A stretch of DNA of 64,000 nt from Pyrus communis (Eukaryota > Streptophyta > Magnoliopsida > Rosales > Rosaceae): assembly GCF_963583255.1 (NCBI RefSeq), contig NC_084803.1, forward strand, positions 30,106,428 through 30,170,427. Direction: 5' to 3'. The translations under genes were made by a program, and so were the position numbers. The notes under the pieces were generated by a model, which was given only the letters and a program-made list of their open reading frames with translations, ran no database searches and was not told where the DNA came from. Below, piece after piece: positions 19,222 to 31,276 of this stretch. The number at the start of each line of letters is the position of its first letter. Position 1 is the stretch's first letter.

Positions 19222-21462
19222 TGATAGGAGCATATTCATGCGACTTAAATGGCTTGTTCTCGTGCATTTACGTTATGTTTCTTTAGTTATTTTAGTCCTT
19301 TATGCTTCTTTTGTGTGTTTTCAGGTTCTAAGGGCAAAGTATGCAAAAGGATGCCTTTTGGAGCCTTTTGGAGCAAATTAGAGATTGGAATGGATATCAT
19401 ATGCTTGGAGCCAAGAGGATGGACGAAATTGAAGGATTCCTCCTCCATTGCAGCGACATGCACATTCAATCATTCACACCAAAACCTTGCACATGCTTTC
19501 CCATTTCATTATTCATTCACCTTGCAGCCACTCCACATGCATTTCTAGCTTTTCCTTTGCATTCCCCCTTTAATCAACACATGCATCCACTCACCAAGAA
19601 ATCATTCATTCCACATGCACCCAAAACACCACCAGAAATCATCATTGCCATTGTTCCTCCATCATTGCACCACAATGCAGCCACTTGCACTCCCATTCTC
19701 TCCCAAAACCGTGCACATGCCTTCTCCTTGCATTTCCAGCCATTCCACATGCTATTTCAGCCACATGCACTCATAATCATTCAACCAACATGTGCACATG
19801 CAACCTAGCTGTCATGTTCCCCCCATTTCACCTATAAATACTCATTCATACACAATCCATTCACCACAGAAATAAGGCCTTTGTGCCAGAAATTCACCCA
19901 TTCCAAACACTCTTCCATAAACTCATCCATTGCAGAAATGTAGACCATCAAACCACCCCCTTTGTGCCGTGAGTCTTCCCTACAAATCCAAACACCATCC
20001 TTCCATTCCTTCACTACTACCCAAACCATTCACACCATCAAACTATCCTTAGACCTTGTGCTACAACGAAGAGGAAGATAAGAGTGCCTAAACGTTCATA
20101 CAATTCAAGTTTGAGTTGTTGGAATGTTTAGGTGTTTCTTTGATTTCTATGTTTAATTTCAATACTCTTTGTTTTGTACGAATGAGGCATGGAAGAGAAG
20201 AGTGCCTAAACGTTCATACAATTCAAGTTTGAGTTGTTGGAATGTTTAGGTGTTTCTTTGATTCTCTTTGTTTTGTATCATAAGGAACTAAACCCCCCTT
20301 GGCTAGGGGGTAATTTGAAATATATGTTTATGCTTGCATTTTGATTTGATTACTTCTAATTGCGTTTCATAAGTTGTGATTCAATTTGTTTAACCGTTTT
20401 ATTGATAACTTATTTATGTATGTTTATTGAGAGTGCACGCTTAATTTTCATGCATGAATATGACGCTAGAATATAAGTGAGTTTCACCTAATAGTTACGA
20501 ACTTATATTCATAAGTAGTGGAGGTTGCTTATAAACAATCGCGTTAAACGAATTCTTGGCAAGAGTTTCATGCATTCATAGTAACGAATGCCTCGTCAAC
20601 ACTTATAATTTTCATAGAGCGTAATGATTCTTGCTTGTACCTCTTCTATGCATTCATGTTGAGGACTTGTGGGGAATGTTTTGAATTGTCGCATGCATCA
20701 TCCAATTCAATAACGTTAGGAAGATTTGAAGGTTAATTAGTGCATCACGGTTAACTTGGGGTGTTGAGAATTCATGGTTTATTGAAATGCAATTGGAAAT
20801 CATTTAGTATGCAAGTATAACATGTATGGAGATGAACCCCTTGGCTAGCATCCATCCATTCATTCCATTTCATCAATTTCATAGTTACATTCTGTTTTAA
20901 GTTTAATTTGTTCATTTAATTTAATTTCGTATAAACCTCAATCCCCCTTTACTTTAATGTCCAATTTAGTTAGAAAGTATCTTAGTTTGTGTTTATGAGT
21001 GTTTTGATTCATTTTATTTCCCAATTTCGTCCAAATTCACCAAAGTGCTCAAAACTGCCTAGAAAGTGATTTTAAGGCAGTTTTGAGTGTTTTGGGTGAT
21101 GTTTGAGTCTTTTGGTTTGTTTTAATGTTTTAAGTGTTTAGTTTTACATTCTTTGAGTCTAGTATAGTGTTTTATATTGTGTTTTTACGTTTGAATCAAA
21201 CCATAATCTTAAATTCGTCCAACATTGGGTTTAAGGTCAGAAACTGCCTAGTTAGTGTTTTTAGGCAGTTTTGAGTCTTTTGAACTTGTTTTGAGTCCCT
21301 TGAGTCTTTGTGAACGTTTTTAACTTTGTTTTTACGTTTTTGAGTCAAATCCAAGTGATTAACAATCCCTCCTAATCCCCGGTCCAGAACGATCCCTACT
21401 TACATACTTACTACAATTGACGAAAAGAGGGTTTAATTTGTGTGCGTATAAATCACGCATCA
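19222..21462 (+). mobile_element. Solo LTR inside the E1 3' untranslated region
   Basis: 2241 bp, from TGATAGGAGC to GCATCA, flanked by AAGGT (19217-19221 and 21463-21467). It has no interior. Its U3 (GTTCTAAGGGCAAAGTATGC) is of the same subtype as the minus-strand LTR at 44305-46803. It contains a CATGCA array, CCTATAAATA near 19830, tandem CCTAAACGTTC hairpins and the U5 hairpin. Confidence 0.92.
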
Positions 21463-21558
21463 AAGGTTTAGGTTGTGTTTTACTTGTTTAGTGTCGTTTT
21501 GTTTGTTTTGTTTTTTTGTTTTGCTCGAGGACGAGCAAAAGATAAGTGTGGGGGAATT
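21463..21558 (+). other. End of E1 interior with polypurine tract
   Basis: A perfect 9-bp stem TTTTGCTCG/CGAGCAAAA with an AGGA loop (21519-21540) is followed by AAGTGTGGGGG (21544-21554) and AATT before the 3' LTR. Confidence 0.85.
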
Positions 21559-21723
21559 TGATAGGAGCATATTTAGGCGACTTACTTAGCTTGTTTTCGT
21601 GCATTTATATTGTTAATTCATAGTTGTTTTAGTAGTTTAAGCCATTTTCGTGTGTTTTTAGGTTCATATGGCTAAGGAAGCAAAAAGATGCATTTTGGAG
21701 CATTTTGGAGCAAATTAGAGATT
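21559..21723 (+). repeat. E1 3' LTR, first part
   Basis: It matches 844-1008 and is interrupted by E2 at AGATT (21719-21723). It continues at 41199. Confidence 0.92.
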
Positions 21724-22178
21724 TGATAGGAGCATATTCATGTGACTTAAATGGCTTGTTCTCGTGCATTTACGTTATGTTTCTTTAGTTATTTTAGTAC
21801 TTTAAGCTATTTTCGTGTGTTTGTAGGTCCAAAGGGCTAAAGGAGCAAAAAGATGCATTTTGGAGATTTTTGGAGCACTTTTGGGCTAAGGATGGATAGC
21901 TTATGCTTGGAGCCAAAGTGTTGGACGAAATTGAAGACCTAATTGGAGCCAAAGTGTTGGAACCTTGTTCTCTTTAGTTTTAGGACATTTAAACCTTTCC
22001 TAATCCCAATCATGCCATGCATAACACACATCCATTCTAACACATTGTCATTGCACATGCATTTCCTTCATTAATTAACCCACATGCTCCCATTACTTAT
22101 CATAACCACATATCATATCACTTATCACTTATCACTTATCATCATCACTTTATCATATCACTTATCACTTATCATAAC
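21724..22178 (+). repeat. E2 5' LTR, first part (U3)
   Basis: U3 start. From 22092 it becomes an array of CACTTATCA units (GATAAG on the other strand). Interrupted within that array by E3 at ATAAC (22174-22178). Confidence 0.92.
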
Positions 22179-24162
22179 TGATAGGAGCATATTCATGCGA
22201 CTTAAATGGCTTGTTCTCGTGCATTTACGTTATGTTTCTTTAGTTATTTTAGTACTTTAAGCTATTTTCGTGTGTTTATAGGTCCAAAGGGCTAAAGGAG
22301 CAAAAAGATGCATTTTGGAGACTTTTGGAGCACTTTTGGGCTAAGGATGGATAGCTTATGCTTGGCGCCAAAGTGTTGGACGAAATTGAAGACCTAATTG
22401 AAGACCAAAGTGTTGGAACCTTGTTCTCTTTAGTTTTAGGACATTTAAAACCTTTCCTAATCCCAATCATGCCATGCATAACACACATCCATTCTAACAC
22501 ATTGTCATTGCACATGCATTTCCTTCATTAGTTAATTCACATGCTCCATACTTATCATCACCACTCATTACTTATCACATATCATCACCACTTATCACTT
22601 ATCATAACCACATATCATTCACCACTTATCATATCATACATTCATTTATCACTTATCATAATCATTCACTTATCACTTAACATATCACACACTTATCACT
22701 TATCACTCATAATCATCTACACATTTCAACCATTTAAACACATGTACTTCACCTACAACATCCACCTACTTCACCTACAACATCCACCTACTTCACCTAC
22801 AACATCCACCTACTTCACCTACAACCTCCACTTACTTCACCAACCTCACACACTTACTTCACCTACAAATGACATAGCCATATGTTCCCTCCACTACTCC
22901 TATAAATACCCTTGCATTCATTCATTCATGGACATCTCATTCACAACACAACACCCCTCAAACACTTCCCCTTAGAATCCAAACCGTGAGTCCCCCTTCC
23001 ACCATTCCTCATCCATTTCCATAATTCCCCAAACCTCACCTTAGACCTTGTGCTACAACAACGAGGAAGATAAGAGGGCCTAAACGTTCATACAATTCAA
23101 GTTTGAGTTGTTGGAATGTTTAGGTGTTTCTTTGATTTCAAAGTTTAAATTCAATTCTCTTTGTTTTGTACGTATGAGGAATGGAAGAGAAGAGTGCCTA
23201 AACGTTCATACAATTCAAGTTTGAGTTGTTGGAATGTTTAGGTGTTTCTTTGATTTCAAAGTTATGAGGAACTAAACCCCCTTTAGCTAGGGGGTGATTC
23301 GAAACTATGTTTATATTTGCAATATGAATTGATTAACTTTCGTTGGAATTTCATAAGTTGTGGATTCAATTTGTTTAACCGTTTGATTGATAACTTATTT
23401 ATGAATGTTTATTAAGAATGCGCGCTTAATTTTCATGCATGAATATGACGCTAGAATATAAGTGAATTTCACCTAATCGTTATGAACTTATATTCACAAG
23501 TAGTGGAGGTTGCTTATAAACAATCGCGTTAAATGAATTCTTGGCACGAGTTTCATGCTCATCATAGTAACGAATGCCTCGTCAACACTTATAGTTTTCA
23601 TAATGCTTAATGATCTTTGATTGTATCTTTATTGTGCTGTTCACGTAAAGGACTTTTGGAGAATGTGGTGAATTGCGTTGCGCTAACCCATCCAATTCAT
23701 TAACTTAAGGAAAACTTGACGGTTAATTTAAGCGGACCTAATTAACCCGGGGCGTTGAGTTTCATAATTTATCGAAAGACCAACTGAGAATCAATCTTGT
23801 ATGCAAGTGTAACATGTGTGGAGAAGAACCCCTTGGCTATTCCATCATCCATATTTTATTCACATTCATATTTACATTCTGTTTTAATTGCAATCTGTTC
23901 ATTTAGTTTAATTTTGTCAAAACCTAAATCCCCCTTTACTTTAATGTCAAATTAGTTAGAAATCAGTTTAGTTTATGTTTTAATGTATTTTTGAATTCTT
24001 TGAGTCTAGTTTAGTGTTTTATATTGTTTTTACGTTTTTAATTCAGTTTCCAAGAGATTAACAATCCCTCCTAATCCCCGGTCCAGAACGATCCCTACTT
24101 GCACCTATACTACAATTTGACAAAAAGAGGGTATAATTTGTGCGCGTATAAATATCGCATCA
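22179..24162 (+). repeat. E3 5' LTR
   Basis: U3 has a CACTTATCA array (22553-22710), then three copies of a 22-bp unit containing ACTTCACCTACAACATCC (two copies in the 3' LTR). CCTATAAATA lies near 22900. Tandem CCTAAACGTTC hairpins follow near 23079 and 23197. The U5 hairpin of other families is missing. CTAATCCCCGG is present near 24071. Confidence 0.92.
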
Positions 24163-24167
24163 AATTT

Positions 24168-24185
24168 TGGCGCCGTTGCCGGGGA
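24168..24185 (+). other. Primer-binding site of E3 (tRNA-Asp)
   Basis: TGGCGCCGTTGCCGGGGA, five bases after the LTR end. Confidence 0.9.
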
Positions 24186-24278
24186 TTAGAAAATTTGCTA
24201 ATCCCTTGGATTATTTGTTTCTGTATTGTCTTTTAGATTTAGTTTTTTTTTATTTGTGTTTTGTTTGTTAAGAACAAC

Positions 24279-25418
24279 ATGGCACTTGATAACGCTTCTC
24301 TTTTGTCACAGCTCATGGAAAGGTCCCAAATGCAAAGAGTTGATATATTTAATCTTCAATCAAGGAATAACGTGTTTTCCAATACTTACAATTCGGATTG
24401 GAGTGATCATTCAAACTCTATGTGGTGGGAACCTCAACATGTTCAACAAGAAGGATATTGGCAACCACCACAACCTCATATTCAATATGCCCAACCAAAT
24501 TTAAGTTCGTCAATAGATTATAATCAAAAGCTTAATGAATTAATTTGTTTGGTGCAGGGCTCACAAAATCAAGACAATGAGGCTCAACAAGAAGGATATT
24601 GCCAGCCGTATGAGGAGTTCTATTCAACGCCTATGCAGCCACCACAACCTGCCCAAAGTAATGTAGGTAATTCAAATGAAAATGATACGATTTTTCAATT
24701 ACTTACTACTCTGGAAAAGCAAATTGGGCAGATAGCGGAGTTCGAAGGACAATTTTGCGACCAAGGCGAACTCCCTAGTTCAACCATTGCAAATCAGAAG
24801 GGAGAATTTGAAACCACCAATGCTATCATGTTGAGAAGTGACAAGGAGGTTGGAACGGATCCTCAACCATCAAAATCAAATCACAAGGAAGAGGAATACA
24901 CCCAACCCACGGAAAGGGTGGAAACACCTTTACCGGAGGCACCTATTGCTCCTATGCCATCTAATACAAGTATGGTTGTTCCAAATTTCATTATTTTTAA
25001 CCCCGTTCCAACAAGTATCCCTATTCCTTGCAGATTCATGACTTCCAAGGAAGAAGAAGGTGAAAAAGACATCTTGGAAGCCATTCCAAAGGTGACAAGT
25101 AGGAAATGTCATGAATTCATCAAAGAGGACGTTCTTGAAACCACAAAATCCAAAGAAGTTAAATTTGATGACATTGGACAAGTCATAACCATCACATGCA
25201 ATCTGGCCAAGTCCAATATCCCTGAAACTTTCAAAGGAGTGGTGTTTGTCATTGAGTTCTTGTCAGACAAAACAAGTAAGTCATTTTTTCCAAATTTCAT
25301 TACATTTTATACTAACTTGTTGTTTTTTATGAATCAGGCACCTACATTAGAATTCAAACCAATGCCGGTTCACTTCAAGTATCACCTTCCATTCAAGGAC
25401 CAATTCCATGCCGTTTGA
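24279..25418 (+). CDS. Capsid-less gag remnant fused to a pre-RT fragment (E3)
   Basis: I start at ATG 24279 (MALDNAS), shared with E2; an upstream TTG in the same frame is not needed. The product is 379 residues. It has no capsid domain and no CCHC knuckle. Residues about 35-50 (SNTYNSDWSDHSNSMWWEP) match the gag segment that follows the knuckle in A and F, and LEKQIGQIAEF matches the later gag linker. The part around VITITCNLAKSNIPETFKG is of unknown origin. The tail PTLEFKPMPVHFKY resembles the segment just before RT in gypsy pol. An intron-like stretch (GTAAGT at 25276, TACTAAC, AG at 25337, 62 bases) lies within the frame. E3 has a 61-residue insertion relative to E2, partly a repeat of QQEGYW. 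It may be translated, but its function is unknown. Confidence 0.6.
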   Translation: MALDNASLLSQLMERSQMQRVDIFNLQSRNNVFSNTYNSDWSDHSNSMWWEPQHVQQEGYWQPPQPHIQYAQPNLSSSIDYNQKLNELICLVQGSQNQDNEAQQEGYCQPYEEFYSTPMQPPQPAQSNVGNSNENDTIFQLLTTLEKQIGQIAEFEGQFCDQGELPSSTIANQKGEFETTNAIMLRSDKEVGTDPQPSKSNHKEEEYTQPTERVETPLPEAPIAPMPSNTSMVVPNFIIFNPVPTSIPIPCRFMTSKEEEGEKDILEAIPKVTSRKCHEFIKEDVLETTKSKEVKFDDIGQVITITCNLAKSNIPETFKGVVFVIEFLSDKTSKSFFPNFITFYTNLLFFMNQAPTLEFKPMPVHFKYHLPFKDQFHAV

Positions 25419-25433
25419 TTTTATTTATGTTAA

Positions 25434-25465
25434 TAAAAAAAAAATAAAAAAAAAAAAAAAAAAAA
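25434..25465 (+). repeat. A-rich tract at the left edge of the E3 cassette
   Basis: A run of A with a single T, joining TTATTTATGTTAATA to the cassette start GAAAGATACTAAACATGG. E2, E1 and D have A tracts at the same boundary with different left neighbours. Confidence 0.8.
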
Positions 25466-25497
25466 GAAAGATACTAAACATGGAGAAAGGTGGAGCT

Positions 25498-26169
25498 TCA
25501 CAAAGGTTGTTTGCGTGAAGCCCCACTACGAGGCGCAGAAGCAGAAGGCGCAGAAGCGGGAGGCATAGAAGCAGGAGGCATCGGAGCGGAAGCCATCGGA
25601 GCGGGAGGCATCGGAGCTAGAGCATTCCAGGCCTCAATACTTGGCCAAGCGCTGGATGACCCAGGAAAAAGGTGCCTCTGGAGATAAGACGCAAGCCTTT
25701 GACGGTCACTGTGAATTCGACCCTCAGATTCTTGCAGCTCATCAAGCTTCCTCTTCATCCCCGACGAATAGTTATTTGCAAGCACATGCAAACTTCTATT
25801 TTTGTACTTAAGCTGCTGGATCTCTTGCTTAAGTCTTTCCACCTCTGCCATCAACGATTCCACTTGGCGGGACCGAGCAAGCAGGCGTTGGCCCATGTTG
25901 GACACAGAACTCGCACACTGAACACTAAGTGCGAGGGACTCTTGAACGGCCAACTCATCGGACCGTCCTGACAGCGGCCTACTATCTTTTGGAGTGAGGA
26001 GGTTCCTAGCTACTATTGTAGCTGTTGTGGCGTCCTGCATCACGGAGTCTTCACCTGTAAGAAGACCGTTAGAAGATAAGAAAGAAGGGCGCCATACGTT
26101 ACCTTGACGCGGCGCGCCCGTATCACTGCTAAGGCTCAATTCCAAGCTAAGGTTCGATGAGTTTGCCAT
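25498..26169 (-). CDS. Antisense coiled-coil protein of the E3 cassette
   Basis: Intact 223-residue homologue of 15524-16195. The coiled coil is kept (MAEVERLKQEIQQLKYKNR). The C-terminal repeat has drifted to APMASAPMPPASMPPASAP, but its length is unchanged. Substitutions relative to E1 are scattered and conservative in the coiled coil. The minus-strand TATA-like element here is TTTATTGAGC (about 26287-26278), weaker than in E1 and E2. Confidence 0.75.
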   Translation of the reverse strand: MANSSNLSLELSLSSDTGAPRQGNVWRPSFLSSNGLLTGEDSVMQDATTATIVARNLLTPKDSRPLSGRSDELAVQESLALSVQCASSVSNMGQRLLARSRQVESLMAEVERLKQEIQQLKYKNRSLHVLANNYSSGMKRKLDELQESEGRIHSDRQRLASYLQRHLFPGSSSAWPSIEAWNALAPMPPAPMASAPMPPASMPPASAPSASAPRSGASRKQPL

Positions 26170-26713
26170 TTTTCAAAAGTGTTCAAAGAAAAGGGATGGA
26201 GTTAAATTTCAAAGGGCCGGAGTCGATCTTCAAGAATGGGAAATCTTCAGAGTGTGTTTGTTGTGGTGATCGATAGCTCAATAAAAAAGCCAAGGCGACG
26301 CGTCCACCGATTCAAAAAGCCGGAATTTCCGGCGTAATTTTGGCGACGCTTTCTCGGCTTTTCAGAAGACGCGTTCAACTTTGTCAAAAGATTTCTTCTT
26401 TTCAGACAACACGTGGAGGCCATCACCGCAACTACATATCTTTAGCCGACAAGCGCAAAGTTCGGCGACGCTTTCTCTGCTTTTCAGAAGACGCGTGCAG
26501 CTTTGTCAAAAGGAGCCGCATCTGCACTACCACGTGTCGTTCAGAAAGCGAAGGGGCGTCGTTCAGAAATCGAAGGGGCGCCTGCTCAGAAATCGAAGAG
26601 GCGTATTCAGAGATCGAAGAGGCGCCACTATTTCAAAAAGCCGGAATTGCGGGATCAAAACGTTTGTCGACAAGGGTAAAAAGTACCACCACTTGATATT
26701 ATCTCTATATATG
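26170..26713. promoter_or_regulatory. Putative bidirectional promoter of the E3 cassette
   Basis: Same plan as 16196-16706, with two GGCGACGCTTTCTC units, ACGCGT boxes, CACGTG motifs, and TATATATG at 26706-26713 on the plus strand. It has an additional AGAAATCGAAGGGGCG-type repeat between 26530 and 26625. Confidence 0.5.
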
Positions 26714-27448
26714 TCGACCTTCGTCTTTTATGGCAGGGCAAACCTGAAGAAAATGCCCACCTCTCCCTCACCTCTGAGGGCGCACTCCCAGCAAAGCCTT
26801 TCGAAATACTAAATTTTTTCTTCTTCCCCAAAGATGATACCAGATGCCTGGAGTAAAGATGACCCAGGAGGAAATACATGTGCTGATTCATGCACCGCTT
26901 CTTCAAAAGCAAAGGTATCTCATATGATCAAGGTCAAAAGCAAAAGTATCTCATATCATGCTCTTTCCCTGTCTTTTTCTTTGTCCTTGTTCTTACTCGC
27001 ATGGCAAAGTAAAAGAAGCAATCAGCCGGCACTTGGAGTCAATCTTCCGATCTGGAGCCAACTGCCTGGAACCTATTCCTGATTGCTTACCTAGAGTTGC
27101 TCTCGAGTAGTCATCTTCAACGGTTGATACACTTCCGGAGAAGGGACCACTTCTGCAAAGGGGAGCGAGTAAGGCAAGTGAAAATGATACATTGAAGCAT
27201 GTGGAGACAAACATAGGCTGAGTTATCCTCCAACCCTTTTCAATATGAATTGGAAAGATTGAACAAAGAAACAGATAAAAGGGATAAGCTCAGACCTTCG
27301 GGGGAAACCAAAAGAACCATCCTGCTGCCCAGTTCAAGAAGTAGCACAAAGGAAAATCAACGATGGGCAGAAACCAGTTCAAGAGTAAGCCTGTGGAATC
27401 ACAAAGATCAAAGCCTCAATGCAATCACCAAGGAGAAGAGGGAATTTA
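26714..27448 (+). other. Right half of the E3 cassette, no gene recognised
   Basis: Homologous to 16707-17501. No plus-strand frame is conserved in full length across copies. Confidence 0.5.
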
Positions 27449-29309
27449 CACTCCATAACCAGATTTGCGTCCCTAAACTCTTCTCTTTGTTAATTACATT
27501 ATGCCATGTTTAATATGTTTAGTTGCTTTTTGTGTGTTTACTTATGTTTTGTGTGAATCTATGCTTAAAACATTGAGGACAATGTTTGATTTAAGTGTGG
27601 GGGGGTAACTAAAGTGTTTTGATGCAAATTCGTAGGGTTTTATCCACCATAACTTCTAATGTTGTTCCTTGCTGTTTTAAGGTGTTTTTAAGTTGTTTTA
27701 GAGTGTTTTAGTGTGTTTTGTTTTATAATTCGAAAATCCCATAAAAATTTGAAAAATTGTTTTGAAAAACCCAAAAAGAGTTGTTTTAAAAGTCGTTTTT
27801 GTGTGTTTGTGTCTTAGGGTACCTTCCAACACAATGATAAGGATTTGGTTTATAATTGCATGACGGATAGAAAGAGTTATAAACATAGAGAAAAGTTTGA
27901 TTTACTCTTGGTATATGCTTGGTTATGGTTATAATGTATGACTTCACATGCAATCATAAAAGAAAAATTCGTTTTTGTAACATGCTTGAAGGAAGAAACT
28001 CAAACAAACGCTACATCCCTGTGAGACTCGAGCCATTACTTTCTTTGGAGAGTTATTTTCTGTGATTCTTTATTTTCTAAAGTTGTTGCATGATCTCATT
28101 ATTCCTTGCTTGGTTGCTACTTAGAATGCAATTGTATCATGATAGAACTAAATGCTAGAACTCATGCCCATTTCATTCAAAGCATGTTATTGATTTGCAT
28201 AACACATATTCAAGAAGAAGTTGTGTAGTGACCACCACCATAGCCAAATAGCCTTACTTCCCATACTTCGTATATGTTGTAAGTTTTAACCCCGTTGAGC
28301 CTTGTTTAGCCTTTATTCTTTGTTTACCCACATTTTCCTCACCTAGCCTAGTTTAGGACAATCCCCACCCTTGTTCTTAAAAGATAGTGAGCATGACTTA
28401 ATTGAATTCCTTTTGAGTTACATTATGAAAGAAAATAAGTGTGGGGGAGAGAATGTTTAAGTGTTGATGTTTTGAGATTCAAAAGAAAAGAAAAAGAAAA
28501 GAAAAAAAAAAGAGAAAAGAAAGAGAGAAAGAAAAAAAGAGCTTGAAAAAAAAAATGAAAGAATAAGTGATTGAAGAAAGGTTCCAAAACACCAATTATG
28601 GGCGTAAATTGTCTAAATTCTCCCTTTTTGTTCAAAAGTTGAGTTTTCATTCAAAAGTGAATTCTAAGTTGATTCAAATGCTTTGCTCACTATTTCTTTA
28701 AGAACCTTTGTTTTCCATATCCCTTCTTTGTTATCCACATACCCCAAGCCCCGTTACAACCCTTGACTTCTATCTTGAGTGTTGTGTATTTCAATTTGTG
28801 GAGTTTGAACTTGGTATGAGCATATGGTGTCACTGGTTCTCGCGTCTAAGTAGTAGCATTCCATTCATGAGATCATATCTAAACATGCTTATTAACTCCA
28901 GAAATTGCGTTCTTTGTGATACATATATGTGAGTGTTCGTTTTCATGTTACATCAATCTTCTCACATATGACTAGATTAGGGTGCGTAGTTAGAAATTCT
29001 GAGTGAAAATCGAGTGCATATCTTGTAAGGAATTGAGCAAATTCTCTAAGGCATGTTACTACATTCAAAACATGGTTTTAAATGCTTAATTGTGAAATAG
29101 TATGTGGTGACTATGATTAAGAATGTACTCAAGTGTGAAGATGACTAAAATCTATGGGACTAATGATTTTTAACTTGTCATGTGCATTGGAAATCCGTGA
29201 GACGATTGTTGGAAGGTGTAGGTTGTGTTTTGTTCGTTTTGTCTAGTTTCGTGTTCTCTTGTTGTTTTGTTTTGCTCGAGGACTAGCAAAAGCTAAGTGT
29301 GGGGGTATT
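27449..29309 (+). other. E3 3' untranslated region and polypurine tract
   Basis: It contains the AGGA-loop hairpin 27568-27587 and AAGTGTGGGGGGG (27593-27605), AAGTGTGGGGG at 28437-28447, an A/G tract about 28478-28560, and the final TTTTGCT/AGCAAAA hairpin with AAGTGTGGGGG (29295-29305) and TATT before the LTR. No gene is supported. Confidence 0.8.
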
Positions 29310-31271
29310 TGATAGGAGCATATTCATGCGACTTAAATGGCTTGTTCTCGTGCATTTACGTTATGTTTCTTTAGTTATTTTAGTACTTTAAGCTATTTTC
29401 GTGTGTTTATAGGTCCAAAGGGCTAAAGGAGCAAAAAGATGCATTTTGGAGACTTTTGGAGCACTTTTGGGCTAAGGATGGATAGCTTATGCTTGGCGCC
29501 AAAGTGTTGGACGAAATTGAAGACCTAATTGAAGACCAAAGTGTTGGAACCTTGTTCTCTTTAGTTTTAGGACATTTAAAACCTTTCCTAATCCCAATCA
29601 TGCCATGCATAACACACATCCATTCTAACACATTGTCATTGCACATGCATTTCCTTCATTAGTTAATTCACATGCTCCATACTTATCATCACCACTCATT
29701 ACTTATCACATATCATCACCACTTATCACTTATCATAACCACATATCATTCACCACTTATCATATCATACATTCATTTATCACTTATCATAATCATTCAC
29801 TTATCACTTAACATATCAGACACTTATCACTTATCACTCATAATCATCTACACATTTCAACCATTTAAACACATGTACTTCACCTACAACATCCACCTAC
29901 TTCACCTACAACATCCACCTACTTCACCTACAACCTCCACTTACTTCACCAACCTCACACACTTACTTCACCTACAAATGACATAGCCATATGTTCCCTC
30001 CACTACTCCTATAAATACCCTTGCATTCATTCATTCATGGACATCTCATTCACAACACAACACCCCTCAAACACTTCCCCTTAGAATCCAAACCGTGAGT
30101 CCCCCTTCCACCATTCCTCATCCATTTCCATAATTCCCCAAACCTCACCTTAGACCTTGTGCTACAACAACGAGGAAGATAAGAGGGCCTAAACGTTCAT
30201 ACAATTCAAGTTTGAGTTGTTGGAATGTTTAGGTGTTTCTTTGATTTCAAAGTTTAAATTCAATTCTCTTTGTTTTGTACGTATGAGGAATGGAAGAGAA
30301 GAGTGCCTAAACGTTCATACAATTCAAGTTTGAGTTGTTGGAATGTTTAGGTGTTTCTTTGATTTCAAAGTTATGAGGAACTAAACCCCCTTTAGCTAGG
30401 GGGTGATTCGAAACTATGTTTATATTTGCAATATGAATTGATTAACTTTCGTTGGAATTTCATAAGTTGTGGATTCAATTTGTTTAACCGTTTGATTGAT
30501 AACTTATTTATGAATGTTTATTAAGAATGCGCGCTTAATTTTCATGCATGAATATGACGCTAGAATATAAGTGAATTTCACCTAATCGTTATGAACTTAT
30601 ATTCACAAGTAGTGGAGGTTGCTTATAAACAATCGCGTTAAATGAATTCTTGGCACGAGTTTCATGCTCATCATAGTAACGAATGCCTCGTCAACACTTA
30701 TAGTTTTCATAATGCTTAATGATCTTTGATTGTATCTTTATTGTGCTGTTCACGTAAAGGACTTTTGGAGAATGTGGTGAATTGCGTTGCGCTAACCCAT
30801 CCAATTCATTAACTTAAGGAAAACTTGACGGTTAATTTAAGCGGACCTAATTAACCCGGGGCGTTGAGTTTCATAATTTATCGAAAGACCAACTGAGAAT
30901 CAATCTTGTATGCAAGTGTAACATGTGTGGAGAAGAACCCCTTGGCTATTCCATCATCCATATTTTATTCACATTCATATTTACATTCTGTTTTAATTGC
31001 AATCTGTTCATTTAGTTTAATTTTGTCAAAACCTAAATCCCCCTTTACTTTAATGTCAAATTAGTTAGAAATCAGTTTAGTTTATGTTTTAAAGTATTTT
31101 TGAATTCTTTGAGTCTAGTTTAGTGTTTTATATTGTTTTTACGTTTTTAAGTCAGTTTCCAAGAGATTAACAATCCCTCCTAATCCCCGGTCCAGAACGA
31201 TCCCTACTTGCACCCATACTACAATTTGACAAAAAGAGGGTTTAATTTGTGCGCGTATAAATATCGCATCA
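29310..31271 (+). repeat. E3 3' LTR
   Basis: 1962 bp, matching 22179-24162 apart from one missing 22-bp repeat unit and a few substitutions. Confidence 0.92.
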
Positions 31272-31276
31272 ATAAC

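Larger units (their letters stand above)
22179..31271 (+). mobile_element. E3: innermost element of the left nest
   Basis: From TGATAGGAGC to GCATCA, flanked by ATAAC (22174-22178, 31272-31276). The 5' LTR is 22179-24162 (1984 bp) and the 3' LTR is 29310-31271 (1962 bp). The 22-bp difference equals one unit of the 22-bp tandem repeat near 22745-22810. I see about five other differences. The interior has a primer-binding site, a capsid-less gag remnant, a poly(A) tract, the antisense cassette and a polypurine tract. Confidence 0.92.

Noticed and set aside
22745..22810. Short tandem repeats resembling a CRISPR array
   Set aside because: Adjacent 22-bp repeats without spacers in a plant LTR; a simple minisatellite.
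25276..25337. A genuine intron in the E3 frame
   Set aside because: Signals are good, but 62 bases is not a multiple of 3, and the unspliced frame is the one that continues into the RT-like tail. It is kept only as a finding to test.
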